This document shows positions 24,329 through 34,022 of a stretch of 64,000 bases of DNA, in pieces (within the stretch, counting starts at the first letter, position 1; each line of letters opens with the position of its first letter). Source of the DNA: Saprospirales bacterium. GTDB lineage: Bacteria > Bacteroidota > Bacteroidia > Chitinophagales > JADIYW01. Under the pieces are notes generated by a model that saw nothing but the letters and a program-made list of their open reading frames with translations, was not told the DNA's origin and ran no database searches. Location of the stretch: positions 156,033 through 220,032 of the forward strand of contig JADJSS010000008.1 in the NCBI GenBank assembly GCA_016711605.1, in the 5' to 3' direction. The position numbers and the translations under genes are program-made.

Positions 24329-24601
24329 CAAGAAAGCATACAAATCCATTTTATCTTTAGAAAAATATTTAACGGAAGAAATACAGATGCCGTTGACTGC
24401 ATTTAGATATTCAAATAAGATGGAAACATTTGGAAAATCAATTGCAAAAAATCCATTAGGTTATAAAGTTTGTGTTCGTCCAAAATGGAATCTAAAAAAT
24501 TATCACTGTGCGACATTTGACAAAAATGGATTTTTGTTTATGAAATTCGTCAAGATAAAATCATTATTCGCAAATTAGTTTTAGGAAAATTATTAAAATA
24601 A
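24312..24601 (+). pseudogene. ParE/RelE-type toxin, frameshifted
   Basis: The open frame 24312-24578 reads as a RelE-superfamily toxin up to YHCATFDK, then loses the family. The expected C-terminus (WIFVYEIRQDKIIIRKLVLGKLLK, in frame -1) continues to 24601. The break is at GACAAAAATGG (about 24522): one extra A would restore DKKW. So the toxin is inactive as written, or the A run is miscounted. Confidence 0.75.
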
Positions 24602-24619
24602 AATAAACAAACTCAAAAA

Positions 24620-25015
24620 ATGGACATTACATTAGAACAAGCAGAAAAAATTCTTGCAGCAGCAAAAGCAAAATCAACAGAATTAGGATTGAAAATGAAC
24701 ATCGCCATTGTAGATGCAGGTGCCAACTTAAAAGCATTTGCTCGTCAAGATAACGCATGGTTAGGTAGCATTGACATTTCCATAAAAAAAGCAAAAACCG
24801 CACGCTTTTTTGATTTTCCAACTGGTGTAATTGGCTCACTTTCACAACCAGGTGGCTCATTATTTGGCATCGAACATTCAAACGGTGGTTTGATTTCTTT
24901 TCCAGGTGGCTTGCCAATAAAAGTTGGTGATGTTGTCATTGGTGGCATCGGTGTTTCTGGTTCAACTGTAGAAAACGATCATGCAGTTGCAGAAGCTGGT
25001 TTAGCAGCTTTATAA
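24620..25015 (+). CDS. GlcG/HbpS-like heme-binding family protein (DUF336)
   Basis: 131 residues with the family's LEQAEKILAAAKAKSTELGLKM start, VDAGANLKAFARQDNAW, SIKKAKTARFF and the closing glycine-rich GVIGSLSQPGG and VIGGIGVSGST. HbpS and related members bind heme or iron or stabilise glycolate enzymes; the role here is not known. Followed by a strong terminator. Confidence 0.88.
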   Translation: MDITLEQAEKILAAAKAKSTELGLKMNIAIVDAGANLKAFARQDNAWLGSIDISIKKAKTARFFDFPTGVIGSLSQPGGSLFGIEHSNGGLISFPGGLPIKVGDVVIGGIGVSGSTVENDHAVAEAGLAAL

Positions 25016-25030
25016 ATCAAATAAAAACAT

Positions 25031-25064
25031 AAAAAGGTCGAACATTTTATTGTTCGACCTTTTT
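25031..25064. terminator. terminator between the GlcG-like and cytochrome genes
   Basis: AAAAAGGTCGAACA / TGTTCGACCTTTTT, a 14-bp stem with TTTTAT loop; A and T runs on both sides make it work in both directions for the converging genes. Confidence 0.88.
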
Positions 25065-25082
25065 ATTATAATATTCTATTCA

Positions 25083-26057
25083 CTAATTTTCCGCTATCGA
25101 ATTTTTCTCTACCTTATTCACTATTGGTTTTAGTGTTTTCAGATATGCAAACATAGCACTCAAATCACTGCTATCCATACCAGCATACATGCTCCAAGGC
25201 ATTATTGACTGATAATCATTCGGCGATTTATAATCTTGCAATTTTGATCTGTCTGAAAACGATTTAAATTTATTGACAAACGTGGTTTCTGTCCAATATC
25301 CAATTCCTGTTTCATTATCAGGTGTAATATTTGCAGCCACAATTTTTTTGCCTTGCGGAAAAATAAATTCTCGGCCACCAGCAAAATCCATACCTTCAAT
25401 AGGTTTTCCTTTATTTACATTTGTATGACACTCAGAACAACCTGCAGCATTTACTAAATATTTACCGTAATCAATTACATTATCTTTAGATGGCAAAGTA
25501 GTAAAACTTGCTTTTTGTGGAATCGTATTAATAATAAAATTCATTGGAAAATCTGGTTTTGAAGCAGGTGCATCATATTTTATTGGCTTCAATGTTCTGA
25601 GAAAAGCGATAATGGATTTAATATCTTCTTTATCCATAGTACCATATTTGTGATATGGCATCACAGGAAATAAGGCAACACCATTTTTATCAACACCACA
25701 AGTAAAAGCACGCATAATTTCGCCGTCTGTCCAGTTTTTTAAATTATAAGGTGTAATATTTTTTGCATAAAAAGTGCCTGGAAACCCAAATTCTTTAGTA
25801 AAAACATCACCACCTTTTCCTTCTGTGCCTGCAATTGGTGGCCCTGAAAATTTGGTCCAATCTCTTTGCGCATGACAATCCATACAAACACAAACATGAA
25901 ACGCAAGGTATTCGCCACGCTTTATCATGTCTGGTGTTGCTTCAAATTTTAAGTCTTCAGCTTTGCCTACATTTGGAAGTGCTAGCTTCACATAAGCCAA
26001 TCCTGTTGCAATAACAATAACTAAAACTGCAACGATTCGTTTAATCCATTTTGCCAT
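25083..26057 (-). CDS. membrane-anchored diheme cytochrome c
   Basis: 324 residues: N-terminal membrane anchor (IKRIVAVLVIVIATGLAYVKL), then two cytochrome c domains, each with one CxxCH heme site (CMDCHAQRDW near residue 59 and CSECHTN near 210). Axial Met candidates sit in FPVMPYHKYG and SIMPWSMYAG. Such proteins pass electrons in the periplasm, often to oxidases. The partner is not in the window. Confidence 0.88.
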   Translation of the reverse strand: MAKWIKRIVAVLVIVIATGLAYVKLALPNVGKAEDLKFEATPDMIKRGEYLAFHVCVCMDCHAQRDWTKFSGPPIAGTEGKGGDVFTKEFGFPGTFYAKNITPYNLKNWTDGEIMRAFTCGVDKNGVALFPVMPYHKYGTMDKEDIKSIIAFLRTLKPIKYDAPASKPDFPMNFIINTIPQKASFTTLPSKDNVIDYGKYLVNAAGCSECHTNVNKGKPIEGMDFAGGREFIFPQGKKIVAANITPDNETGIGYWTETTFVNKFKSFSDRSKLQDYKSPNDYQSIMPWSMYAGMDSSDLSAMFAYLKTLKPIVNKVEKNSIAEN

Positions 26058-26205
26058 AACTTTATGATATTACATAAAGTTATAATGTGTTTTTCAAAAA
26101 ACCAACTTACAAAAAGAAAATTAATATTGAAAAACTTGTGGATTTCGCATAAACCAGCACTTTCGATTCCTAATGAAATATTCATTAATCAGCAAAAAAA
26201 TAGTT

Positions 26206-26213
26206 TATCTTTG
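26206..26213 (+). promoter_or_regulatory. -7 box before the Skp-like gene
   Basis: TATCTTTG matches TAnnTTTG and lies 56 bases before the ATG at 26269, giving a leader of about 45 bases. Confidence 0.65.
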
Positions 26214-26268
26214 CACCGTGAAATTGAACTTTTTGTACAATTTCTTTTTAAAGTATAAAAACAAACAA

Positions 26269-26874
26269 ATGAAAAACGTATCACTCATTTTAAATGCCAT
26301 TTTATTTTTACTGGTTGGAGTATTATTCTATTTGCATTTTGGTTCTAAAAAATCAAATAATCAACCTCAAGTCATTCAAACTGATGGCAAATCTGTAACA
26401 GTTCCGCAAATAGCTTATGTTGATATCGATTCTTTACAAACCAGATATGCATTTTTCAAAAAAGGTGTTGCAGAGCTTGAAGCATCTCAAGCAGCTGCTG
26501 AAAGTGAATTAGGTAGAAAAGCATCGGTATTTCAGGCAGAATATCAAAAATTTATGCAACAAGCGCAAGCACAAACCTTAACTGAAGAACAAGGTGCAGC
26601 TATGCAAGAAAAACTAGCTATCAAAAAACAAGAAATTGACGCAAGAACACAACAATTACAAGAAAAATTTGCTTTAGATTCTGAAAAATTCAATGAAGAA
26701 TTTAAACAAAAAGTAGTTGATTATTTAATAAAATATAATGCAAACGGAAAATACACTTACATTCTACCTTACATGCGCAGTGCTATAAACTTACTTTATG
26801 TGAACCAAGCAAATAATATTACTGATGAAGTAATAAAAGGCATGAATACAGAATATGTAAATGAGAAAAAATAA
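26269..26874 (+). CDS. OmpH/Skp-like periplasmic chaperone
   Basis: Start at MKNVSLILNAILFLLVGVLFY; the longer frame begins inside the promoter. 201 residues: hydrophobic leader/anchor, a short linker, IAYVDIDSLQTRYAFFKKG, and a long Gln/Glu/Ala-rich coiled coil (about 60-150), the layout of Skp/OmpH outer-membrane-protein chaperones. Ends with a terminator. Confidence 0.85.
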   Translation: MKNVSLILNAILFLLVGVLFYLHFGSKKSNNQPQVIQTDGKSVTVPQIAYVDIDSLQTRYAFFKKGVAELEASQAAAESELGRKASVFQAEYQKFMQQAQAQTLTEEQGAAMQEKLAIKKQEIDARTQQLQEKFALDSEKFNEEFKQKVVDYLIKYNANGKYTYILPYMRSAINLLYVNQANNITDEVIKGMNTEYVNEKK

Positions 26875-26896
26875 TCAAAATTCCATTTAAGCTTAG

Positions 26897-26930
26897 AAAA
26901 GTTCAAGTAATATGCTTGAACTTTTTTATT
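26897..26930 (+). terminator. terminator after the Skp-like gene
   Basis: AAAAGTTCAAG / CTTGAACTTTT stem with TAATATG loop followed by T run. Confidence 0.85.
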
Positions 26931-26961
26931 TTTAGAAAGTACGTTGTATATTGTACTATCC

Positions 26962-29184
26962 ATGGAAATAAACGCTGCAGCTGAAAAGCAAGCTATCTTA
27001 AAAGATTATCGCCAATTATTGCGACTCGCACAACCACGCATGGAAGTTGGTGATGACAAACGCATCAGGCACGCGTTTGAAATGGCTGTAGAAGCGCATA
27101 AAAATATGCGTCGTAAAAGTGGCGAACCGTATATACATCATCCAATTGCTGTTGCTAAAATTGTTGCAGAAGATATGGGTTTGGGTACTACTTCGGTAAT
27201 TTGTGCGTTGTTACACGACACCGTTGAAGACACCGAAATTTCTTTAGAAGATATTAAAAAAGAGTTTGGTGCCACTGCTGCAAAAATCATTGATGGTCTT
27301 ACTAAAATCAGTAAAATATCGCATCAAACAGAATCAATACAAGCAGAAAATTATCGCAAAATCTTATTGACGTTAAGTGATGATATTCGTGTAATTCTGA
27401 TAAAAATTGCAGATCGTTTGCACAACATGCGAACATTGGATGGTCAAAGTAGAAAGAACCAATTAAAGATCGCTTCGGAAACGATTTATTTATACGCACC
27501 ACTTTCACATCGTTTAGGTTTATATTCTATCAAAGGTGAGTTGGAAGATTTGGCAATGAAATATACGGAAACCGAAAAGTATAAAGAAATTGCCAGTGGT
27601 TTAGAATCTACTAAAAAAGATCGTACAAAATACATCAACGATTTCGTGAAACCATTGCAACAGGAAATGGATAAAGCTGGCTTAAAGGCAAGTGTTTTTG
27701 GTCGTCCAAAATCTATTTCTTCTATTTGGAATAAGATGCGAAAAAAAGAAGTTGAATTTGATGATGTGTATGATAAATTTGCTATTCGTGTAATCATTGA
27801 CACACCTCTAGAAAAAGAAAAAGAAGATTGCTGGCGTGCCTATTCAATTGTTACAGATAAATATTCACCGTCGCCAACTCGTCTGCGCGATTGGATTTCG
27901 CATCCAAAAGGAAACGGTTACGAATCGTTACACACTACGGTTATGGGTCCAGGCGGCCAATGGGTCGAAGTGCAAATTCGCACTAAACGCATGGATGAAA
28001 TTGCAGAAAAAGGGTTGGCTGCACATTTTAAATACAAAGAAAATAAATTCAAAGCGCAAAATTCAGCCGAAGAAGCCATCGAAAGTTGGTTAATGCAAGT
28101 GCGCGAATTTTTAAAAAATCCAGATGTAAATCCGATTGAATTTATCAATGATTTTAAGTTACAATTATACCAAAAAGAAATTTACACGTTTACGCCAAAA
28201 GGTGAATTAAAAGTATTGCCTGCTGGTGCCACTGCATTAGATTTTGCGTACTCTATTCATACAAATGTTGGCGACACTACAATTGGTGCTAAAGTGAATA
28301 ATAAATTAGTTGCTATTAGTCACGTTTTAATAAACGGTGACCAAGTGGAAATTATTACATCACGCAAACAAAAACCAAGTGAAGATTGGATAAATATTGT
28401 TACTACTTCGCGTGCAAAATCAAAAATAAAAAATTCGTTACGTGAAGAAAAACGAAAAATTGCTGAGGATGGAAAAGAAATTGTAGAACGAAAATTAAAT
28501 CAGTTAAAAGCAAATTTCACAAACGACAATATTAATGTGTTGGTGAATTTTTATAAAGCGCCAAGTTCCATGGATTTATTTTATGGTGTGGTGAAAGGCA
28601 CTGTAAATTTAAATGAGTTAAAACAACTAAAAGTAATTGGTGGAAATTTAGAAATTGTAAAACCAGAAAAAACGGCGAAACAAAAAGAAGAATACATAGA
28701 GCAAGAAGAAAACAATGGCGAAATTCCGAAGAATGCAGAATTAATTATTTTTGATGAAGCTTCAAAATTTCCGTATGAGTTTGCGAAGTGTTGCGCTGCT
28801 ATTCCTGGTGATGATGTAATTGGGTTTATATCGATAAATGGTGTGATTAAAATCCACAGAACCGGTTGTCCAAACGTCGTAAATTTGGCATCAAAATATG
28901 GTGGTCGAATTATAAAAACACGTTGGACTGCAAACACCACGCCAGCATTTTTAACTACTATAAAATTAATTGGTTTGGATGATATTGGTGTAATTAGCAA
29001 ACTAACTACTATTATTTCTGGCGATATGAAATTGAATATGCAATCAATTTCTATTGAAACAAAAGATGGCGTTTTTGAAGGTATTATAAAAGTGTTTGTG
29101 AAAGACAATAATCAAGTAAATAAACTAATCTCAAAACTAAAATCTATTGGTGGAATTAATTCAGTTATTAGAGAAGAGATTTAG
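26962..29184 (+). CDS. RelA/SpoT bifunctional (p)ppGpp synthetase/hydrolase
   Basis: 740 residues from the start MEINAAAEKQAIL. Order: HD hydrolase domain (SGEPYIHHPIAVAKI, LLHDTVEDTE), synthetase domain (YDKFAIRVI, GNGYESLHTTV, EVQIRT), TGS (TPKGELKVLPAGATALDFAY), and C-terminal zinc-finger/ACT part (KCCAAIPGDDVIGFI, HRTGCPNV). HD residues are intact, so it should both make and destroy the alarmone. Follows the Skp-like terminator closely. Confidence 0.96.
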   Translation: MEINAAAEKQAILKDYRQLLRLAQPRMEVGDDKRIRHAFEMAVEAHKNMRRKSGEPYIHHPIAVAKIVAEDMGLGTTSVICALLHDTVEDTEISLEDIKKEFGATAAKIIDGLTKISKISHQTESIQAENYRKILLTLSDDIRVILIKIADRLHNMRTLDGQSRKNQLKIASETIYLYAPLSHRLGLYSIKGELEDLAMKYTETEKYKEIASGLESTKKDRTKYINDFVKPLQQEMDKAGLKASVFGRPKSISSIWNKMRKKEVEFDDVYDKFAIRVIIDTPLEKEKEDCWRAYSIVTDKYSPSPTRLRDWISHPKGNGYESLHTTVMGPGGQWVEVQIRTKRMDEIAEKGLAAHFKYKENKFKAQNSAEEAIESWLMQVREFLKNPDVNPIEFINDFKLQLYQKEIYTFTPKGELKVLPAGATALDFAYSIHTNVGDTTIGAKVNNKLVAISHVLINGDQVEIITSRKQKPSEDWINIVTTSRAKSKIKNSLREEKRKIAEDGKEIVERKLNQLKANFTNDNINVLVNFYKAPSSMDLFYGVVKGTVNLNELKQLKVIGGNLEIVKPEKTAKQKEEYIEQEENNGEIPKNAELIIFDEASKFPYEFAKCCAAIPGDDVIGFISINGVIKIHRTGCPNVVNLASKYGGRIIKTRWTANTTPAFLTTIKLIGLDDIGVISKLTTIISGDMKLNMQSISIETKDGVFEGIIKVFVKDNNQVNKLISKLKSIGGINSVIREEI

Positions 29185-29423
29185 TTATTAGTCAATAGTC
29201 ATTGATCAATAGTTATTTGTAATTTAATTCTAATCAAGATAGCTAAATATAGATAGAAGATACCGAAATAATTCCAAATCTTCGGAACAGCATGACAGCG
29301 TCGCAGTGCCGCGTCGCTTTCATAGTGAACTTGTTTCACTATCACTGCTAAAAAATATAACTATTTATTTTAGAACTAAACCTTATTTGTTTATAATTAG
29401 ATAAAAAATTGAATGTATACATT
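29185..29423. other. intergenic filler with dispersed repeats
   Basis: No gene seen. It begins with TTAGTCAATAGTCATTGATC-type filler that recurs across the window, then a locally GC-richer part with ATAGTGAA-CTTGT-TTCACTAT hairpin near 29320-29342 and two CGTCGC words. No clear promoter except weak AT-rich sequence before the next gene. Confidence 0.5.
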
Positions 29424-29873
29424 ATGATACAACTAATAAGAACCAATTCAGAAAATACAGATTTTCAAAAACTAGTAAAATTATTAGATGCTGATTTAGC
29501 CATTCGCGACGGTGAAGAACATGCATTCTACGCACAATACAATAAAATTGATTTAATAAAACATGCTATTGTTGCTTATGAAAATGAAGTAGCAATTGGT
29601 TGTGGTGCAATAAAAAAATTCGACGAAAACACAATGGAAATTAAAAGAATGTATGTTCCAGTTGACCAACGCGGAAAAGGAATTGCAACACTTATTTTAA
29701 AAGCATTAGAGAAATGGACTGCAGAACTATCTTATAAAAAATGTATTTTAGAAACAGGCATAAAACAACCAGAAGCGATTGCATTATATCAAAAAAATGG
29801 CTACATCATTATTTCAAATTATGGACAATATGCAAATGTAGAAAACAGTGTTTGCTTTGAAAAAATAGTTTAA
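29424..29873 (+). CDS. GNAT family N-acetyltransferase
   Basis: 149 residues from MIQLIRTNSEN. The acetyl-CoA loop is RMYVPVDQRGKGIATLILKALE (Q/R-x-x-G-x-A type), with the flanking strands IGCGAIKKFDENTMEIKR and ILETGIKQPEAIALYQKNGY typical of GNAT. Substrate unknown. Confidence 0.9.
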   Translation: MIQLIRTNSENTDFQKLVKLLDADLAIRDGEEHAFYAQYNKIDLIKHAIVAYENEVAIGCGAIKKFDENTMEIKRMYVPVDQRGKGIATLILKALEKWTAELSYKKCILETGIKQPEAIALYQKNGYIIISNYGQYANVENSVCFEKIV

Positions 29874-29930
29874 TGTATTTTACACGCAACAAATAACCAA
29901 TAACTTGTAACTATTTACTATTTTTGTTCA

Positions 29931-30392
29931 ATGGCACTCGACCAAAAAATATTCAATGAAGTAAAGCATATTTTCACTACTTATTTAGAAAATAACAAAC
30001 AGCGTAAAACACCTGAACGATTTTCTATTTTGGAAGAGATTTATACTCGAGAAGACCATTTCGATGCAGAAGAACTATATCTTCAATTAAAAAATAAAAA
30101 AATGAATGTAAGCAGAGCTACTGTTTACAATACCTTAGATGTTTTGGTGCATTCTGAGTTGGTAACCAAACATCAGTTCGGACAAAACCATGCAATGTAT
30201 GAGAAATCATATGGTAACAGAAACCACGATCACTTGATTTGCATCGATTGTGGTGTTGTTTTTGAATTTTGCGATCCACGTTTGCAACAAGTAAAAAACA
30301 CAGCAAGCGAATTGTTTAATCAGCAAATAAAATCACATTCTTTAACATTATATGGCAATTGTACAAAAGAAAATTGCAGCAATAAAAAATAA
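29931..30392 (+). CDS. fur: Fur family metal-responsive repressor
   Basis: 153 residues: winged helix-turn-helix (TPERFSILEEIYTREDHFDAEELY, VSRATVYNTLDVLV) and a dimer/metal domain with NHDHLICIDCGVVFEF (His, Cys-x-x-Cys). The C-terminal YGNCTKENC provides a second Cys pair for structural zinc. Probably ferric uptake regulator, although Zur/PerR cannot be fully excluded by sequence. Confidence 0.92.
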   Translation: MALDQKIFNEVKHIFTTYLENNKQRKTPERFSILEEIYTREDHFDAEELYLQLKNKKMNVSRATVYNTLDVLVHSELVTKHQFGQNHAMYEKSYGNRNHDHLICIDCGVVFEFCDPRLQQVKNTASELFNQQIKSHSLTLYGNCTKENCSNKK

Positions 30393-30405
30393 CTTTACAC
30401 TTAAA

Positions 30406-31776
30406 ATGCGAAGCTCAAGATTCTTTCTATTTACTTTATTTATTTTATGCATCTCTATTTCATTTGCACAAATTTCAATCATTCCGTTACCAAACGAAAT
30501 AAAATACACTACTGGCAGATTTAGTTATGCAAAAGGTTTTGATGTAAAAACCATTCGTGGCGACGAAGGCACGCGTTTGGTTTCTAACGAACTTCTAGGT
30601 TTTTTTTCTTCTAAAAAAATTCCAATAGTACAGTTTTCTCCAATTTCAGTTTCTATTAACTTGTTAAAAGAAAATACAGTACCGAATGATGGTTATACTT
30701 TATCCATTACCAACAATAACATAGCTATTGCATCATCAACAAACGCTGGATTGTTTTATGGTTTACAAAGTTTATTTCAATTAATAAACCAAGATACTTC
30801 AACTTATAAAAAAGGAAAATTAGATACGCTGTATAAAACGTTACCATGCGTTGAAATTAAAGATATGCCTGCGTTTAAATTTCGCGGTTTTGAAATAGAT
30901 CTTTGTAGCCGTTTTTTCTCGGTTGATGTAGTGAAAGAATATATTGACGAAATGGCAAAACTGAAATTAAATCATTTGCAGCTAAAATTAGTTGATAGAA
31001 AAGTATGTAGAATTCCAATTTCCAATTTTCCAAAATCAACGCTTAGCGATTCGGTTAAAGTTCAAAATAGTGAAGGTTATTTTAGTTCCTACTCTAAAGA
31101 TGACATTACAAGTCTTGTAAAATATGCACGCGAACATTTTATAACTATTATTCCTGAAATAGATTTTTCTTATTTACTATTGAATGATACTTCACTTAAC
31201 CAGAAAGCAAGTGTTGATGAAATTTTAGCATTATTTCCTGGAAACTATTTACACATAAACGGCGCAAATTATTTTAGCACAGAAACAACAGCATATATTA
31301 CTGCGAAAGGAATTAAAATTATTGGTTTTGATAATGCATTATCAACTTCTATAGTTCAAAGCTATAAAAACAATAACGCTGGTGTTAATGCAGCTCAAAA
31401 GAGTAAAGATGTAATTATGTCGCCGAGAAATTTAACGGCACTCGATAATTATCAATATTGGGACGACAGTAAATTATCAAAAAACATGTTGTATTTACCA
31501 TTAGATATGGTCTATAAATTCGATCCGTTATCTAAAATAAAAGATGATAAAACAGCAGAACACATTTTAGGTGGTGCTGCAACCATTAACACTCAATTTT
31601 ATAAAACTAAAAAGGAATTACAAAAGCTAGTTTTTCCAAGGTTATATGCAATTGCTGAATGTTTATGGACCAAAAAATCAAATAAAAAATCATTCAAAGA
31701 TTTTGATATTCGTTTAGAAAAAATTGGCTATCCAGGTCAGCTAACAGAAAAAATAAATTGGGTAAAGTTTAAGTAA
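30406..31776 (+). CDS. glycoside hydrolase family 20-like protein lacking catalytic residues
   Basis: Start at MRSSRFFLFTLF, which gives a clear signal peptide ending SFAQ (456 residues); the longer frame overlaps fur. A GH20b N-terminal domain (to about 130: ISIIPLPNEIKYTTG, NDGYTLSI, ASSTNAGLFYGLQSLFQLI) is followed by the TIM barrel (FKFRGFEIDLCSRFFSV, LKLNHLQLKLVD). The catalytic H-x-G-G-D-E of hexosaminidases is replaced by HINGAN at about residue 285, so the Asp-Glu pair is absent. Probably a non-hydrolytic, perhaps sugar-binding, paralog. Confidence 0.8.
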   Translation: MRSSRFFLFTLFILCISISFAQISIIPLPNEIKYTTGRFSYAKGFDVKTIRGDEGTRLVSNELLGFFSSKKIPIVQFSPISVSINLLKENTVPNDGYTLSITNNNIAIASSTNAGLFYGLQSLFQLINQDTSTYKKGKLDTLYKTLPCVEIKDMPAFKFRGFEIDLCSRFFSVDVVKEYIDEMAKLKLNHLQLKLVDRKVCRIPISNFPKSTLSDSVKVQNSEGYFSSYSKDDITSLVKYAREHFITIIPEIDFSYLLLNDTSLNQKASVDEILALFPGNYLHINGANYFSTETTAYITAKGIKIIGFDNALSTSIVQSYKNNNAGVNAAQKSKDVIMSPRNLTALDNYQYWDDSKLSKNMLYLPLDMVYKFDPLSKIKDDKTAEHILGGAATINTQFYKTKKELQKLVFPRLYAIAECLWTKKSNKKSFKDFDIRLEKIGYPGQLTEKINWVKFK

Positions 31777-31780
31777 GTAA

Positions 31781-32113
31781 TCAACCAGCATTGATCAAAA
31801 TAACACCTGCGATAATTACAAAAGTACCTGTAATATGTTTCCAGTTCATAGCTTCGTGAAACCAAAAATAAGATACTAAAAACAGTCCGACGATTGTCAA
31901 TGAAAAGAAAATTGCGCTTCCTGTATTTAATGAAATTGTTTTTAATGCCTCTGTAAAGCACACCGAATTTAAAAACCCGAAAATTAAACTTGCAAAAAGA
32001 ATGGTCCAGTATTTTACTGGATTTTTTTCTGCCATAGATGCATATTTAAATCCAATGTTTGTGATAATATTAAAAAAAATTGCTAGCCATAGCATATAGT
32101 TTGAAAGCACCAT
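31781..32113 (-). CDS. small multidrug resistance (SMR/EamA-like) membrane protein
   Basis: 110 residues with four transmembrane helices (about 5-25, 34-54, 60-81, 88-108), the SMR size and topology. The conserved membrane Glu of EmrE at helix 1 is not obvious, so it may be an EamA-half-type carrier rather than a drug exporter. Confidence 0.7.
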   Translation of the reverse strand: MVLSNYMLWLAIFFNIITNIGFKYASMAEKNPVKYWTILFASLIFGFLNSVCFTEALKTISLNTGSAIFFSLTIVGLFLVSYFWFHEAMNWKHITGTFVIIAGVILINAG

Positions 32114-32221
32114 TATTTATTTTTTAATTAATAAATGTACATCTATTTTTCGTCAAACATAACTTAAACTTAACAAAACTACTTACTCTATGTATTTAAT
32201 AGATTATGTAGATTTGTTTTT

Positions 32222-33022
32222 ATGAAATCATTAGTATCTATAAAAACTTTAATTGTTATCTGTTTTTTGATGAATATGCATCATATTGATGCTCAAACCA
32301 AAAACAAACAACATCAAGGTTCGATGTGGTTTAGATACAATACTAACATTCAATTACCCAAAAAATATTTAATAAAAGCAGAATTAGAAGAACGATTTTT
32401 TATTTCAAAAGCGGTTAAACAACAACAATTTTTGTTCAGGTTTACTTTAGATAAACAACTAAAAAATAATTGGAATATTGGTGGTGGATTTTCAATGTGG
32501 TGCGTTGGCACCAATGATGAATTAAATACTTCAACTTTACAAATACCAGAATGGCGTCCTCATATTGAATTTAATAATAGACAAAAAATAAAAGAAAAAC
32601 TTAGTATCAATCACCGAATAAGAGCAGAATGGCGTTTTATTAAAAATACCAACAAAGAATTTACAGAAACAATTGATGGTTATACAAATAACTTTCGTTT
32701 TCGTTATCAAATAACAATTGATTATGCAGTATATAAAAAGGATGAAAAAGCACTGCATCTGATTGTATTTGATGAAGTAATGCTAAATGCAGGAAAAAGC
32801 ATTCAACGAAATATTTTTGATCAAAACAGAATTGGATTTTCAGCTCGATATAATTTTAATAAAAATGTTGGAGTAGAACTCGGTTATATCAATTGGTTTC
32901 AGCAGCGACCAAGTGGTCTAGATTTCTTTAACAGGCAAATTCTTCGTTTTACATTACATACTAACTTTAGTATTCACAAAAAAGAAAAGAAAACAAAAGA
33001 AACAAACATATCAAAAATATAA
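32222..33022 (+). CDS. DUF2490 outer-membrane-like protein
   Basis: 266 residues with signal peptide ending at IDAQ. Alternating strands with aromatic girdle residues (WFRYNTNIQLPKKYLIKAELEER, FRFTLDKQLKNNWNIGGGFSMW) and a final HTNFSI point to a beta barrel; the pattern fits DUF2490, a Bacteroidota/Proteobacteria family of unknown role. Two bases separate it from the TauE/SafE gene, so they form an operon. Confidence 0.8.
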   Translation: MKSLVSIKTLIVICFLMNMHHIDAQTKNKQHQGSMWFRYNTNIQLPKKYLIKAELEERFFISKAVKQQQFLFRFTLDKQLKNNWNIGGGFSMWCVGTNDELNTSTLQIPEWRPHIEFNNRQKIKEKLSINHRIRAEWRFIKNTNKEFTETIDGYTNNFRFRYQITIDYAVYKKDEKALHLIVFDEVMLNAGKSIQRNIFDQNRIGFSARYNFNKNVGVELGYINWFQQRPSGLDFFNRQILRFTLHTNFSIHKKEKKTKETNISKI

Positions 33023-33024
33023 GC

Positions 33025-33888
33025 ATGGAAAAAATAAGTTTAAAATATGTTGCTGGTGTAATGCTTCTATTAAAATCAAGTTTAATTGGATTTCTGGTTT
33101 GGAAAATTGTCTCTTCACCAAACGAGTTACAATCATTGCATTTTGACAAAGAATTTTTATTGTTTGTAGGTGCTGGTTTCTTAGCACAAATTATTGATGG
33201 TGCATTAGGCATGGCTTATGGTGTTAGCTGCTCTACCATGTTATTAGGTATTGGAGTTCCACCTGCAATTGCATCAGCAAGTGTACACACAGCAGAAGTT
33301 TTCACAACTGGTGTTTCTGGCCTATCGCATATCGTCATGCGGAATATAGATAAACGATTGTTTTTCCGTTTAGTATTTACTGGTATTATTGGTGCTATTA
33401 TTGGAGCATATTTAATTTCAAAAATATTAGATGGAAAAATTGTCAAACCATACATTGCTGCTTATTTGTTATTATTAGGAATTTATATTCTGATAAAAAG
33501 CTTCCGTACGATTAATGCCAAGAAGAGCAACTGGAAGTACGCACCATTATTAGGTTTTATAGGTGCATTTTTCGACTCTATTGGTGGTGGTGGTTGGGGG
33601 CCGATTGTTACTTCAAATCTAATTGATAAAGGAAATTCTCCAAAAGAAGTTATAGGAACAGTAAACACTGCTGAGTTTTTTGTTACTTTTTTTAGTACAG
33701 GTGTATTTATATTCTTTATTGGTGTAGATGCATGGAAAACTGTACTTGCATTAATTATTGGTGGTGTTATTGCAGCACCAATTGGTGCATATTTAATACG
33801 TTTTTTATCACCAAAAACCATCATGCGTTTAGTAGGTGTATTAATAATTACAACAAGCACCTACACAATTTATAAATCATTGCATTAA
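33025..33888 (+). CDS. TauE/SafE (TSUP) family anion exporter
   Basis: 287 residues, about eight transmembrane segments. LGMAYGVSCSTMLLGIGVPPAIASASVHTAEV and the repeated FFDSIGGGGWGPIVTSNLIDKG halves are the inverted-repeat signatures of the sulfite exporter family. Substrate may be sulfite, sulfoacetate or similar. Operon with the DUF2490 gene. Confidence 0.92.
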   Translation: MEKISLKYVAGVMLLLKSSLIGFLVWKIVSSPNELQSLHFDKEFLLFVGAGFLAQIIDGALGMAYGVSCSTMLLGIGVPPAIASASVHTAEVFTTGVSGLSHIVMRNIDKRLFFRLVFTGIIGAIIGAYLISKILDGKIVKPYIAAYLLLLGIYILIKSFRTINAKKSNWKYAPLLGFIGAFFDSIGGGGWGPIVTSNLIDKGNSPKEVIGTVNTAEFFVTFFSTGVFIFFIGVDAWKTVLALIIGGVIAAPIGAYLIRFLSPKTIMRLVGVLIITTSTYTIYKSLH

Positions 33889-34022
33889 ATAATTTCTTCT
33901 ATTGATATTAAATCACATTATATTTATTGAAATGAATGTAATAATGAATACTAAGAATAAACAACCAAAAATTATTTATTTATATTTATGAAGCGCTATA
34001 AAATTATAGTGTAAATTGACTT

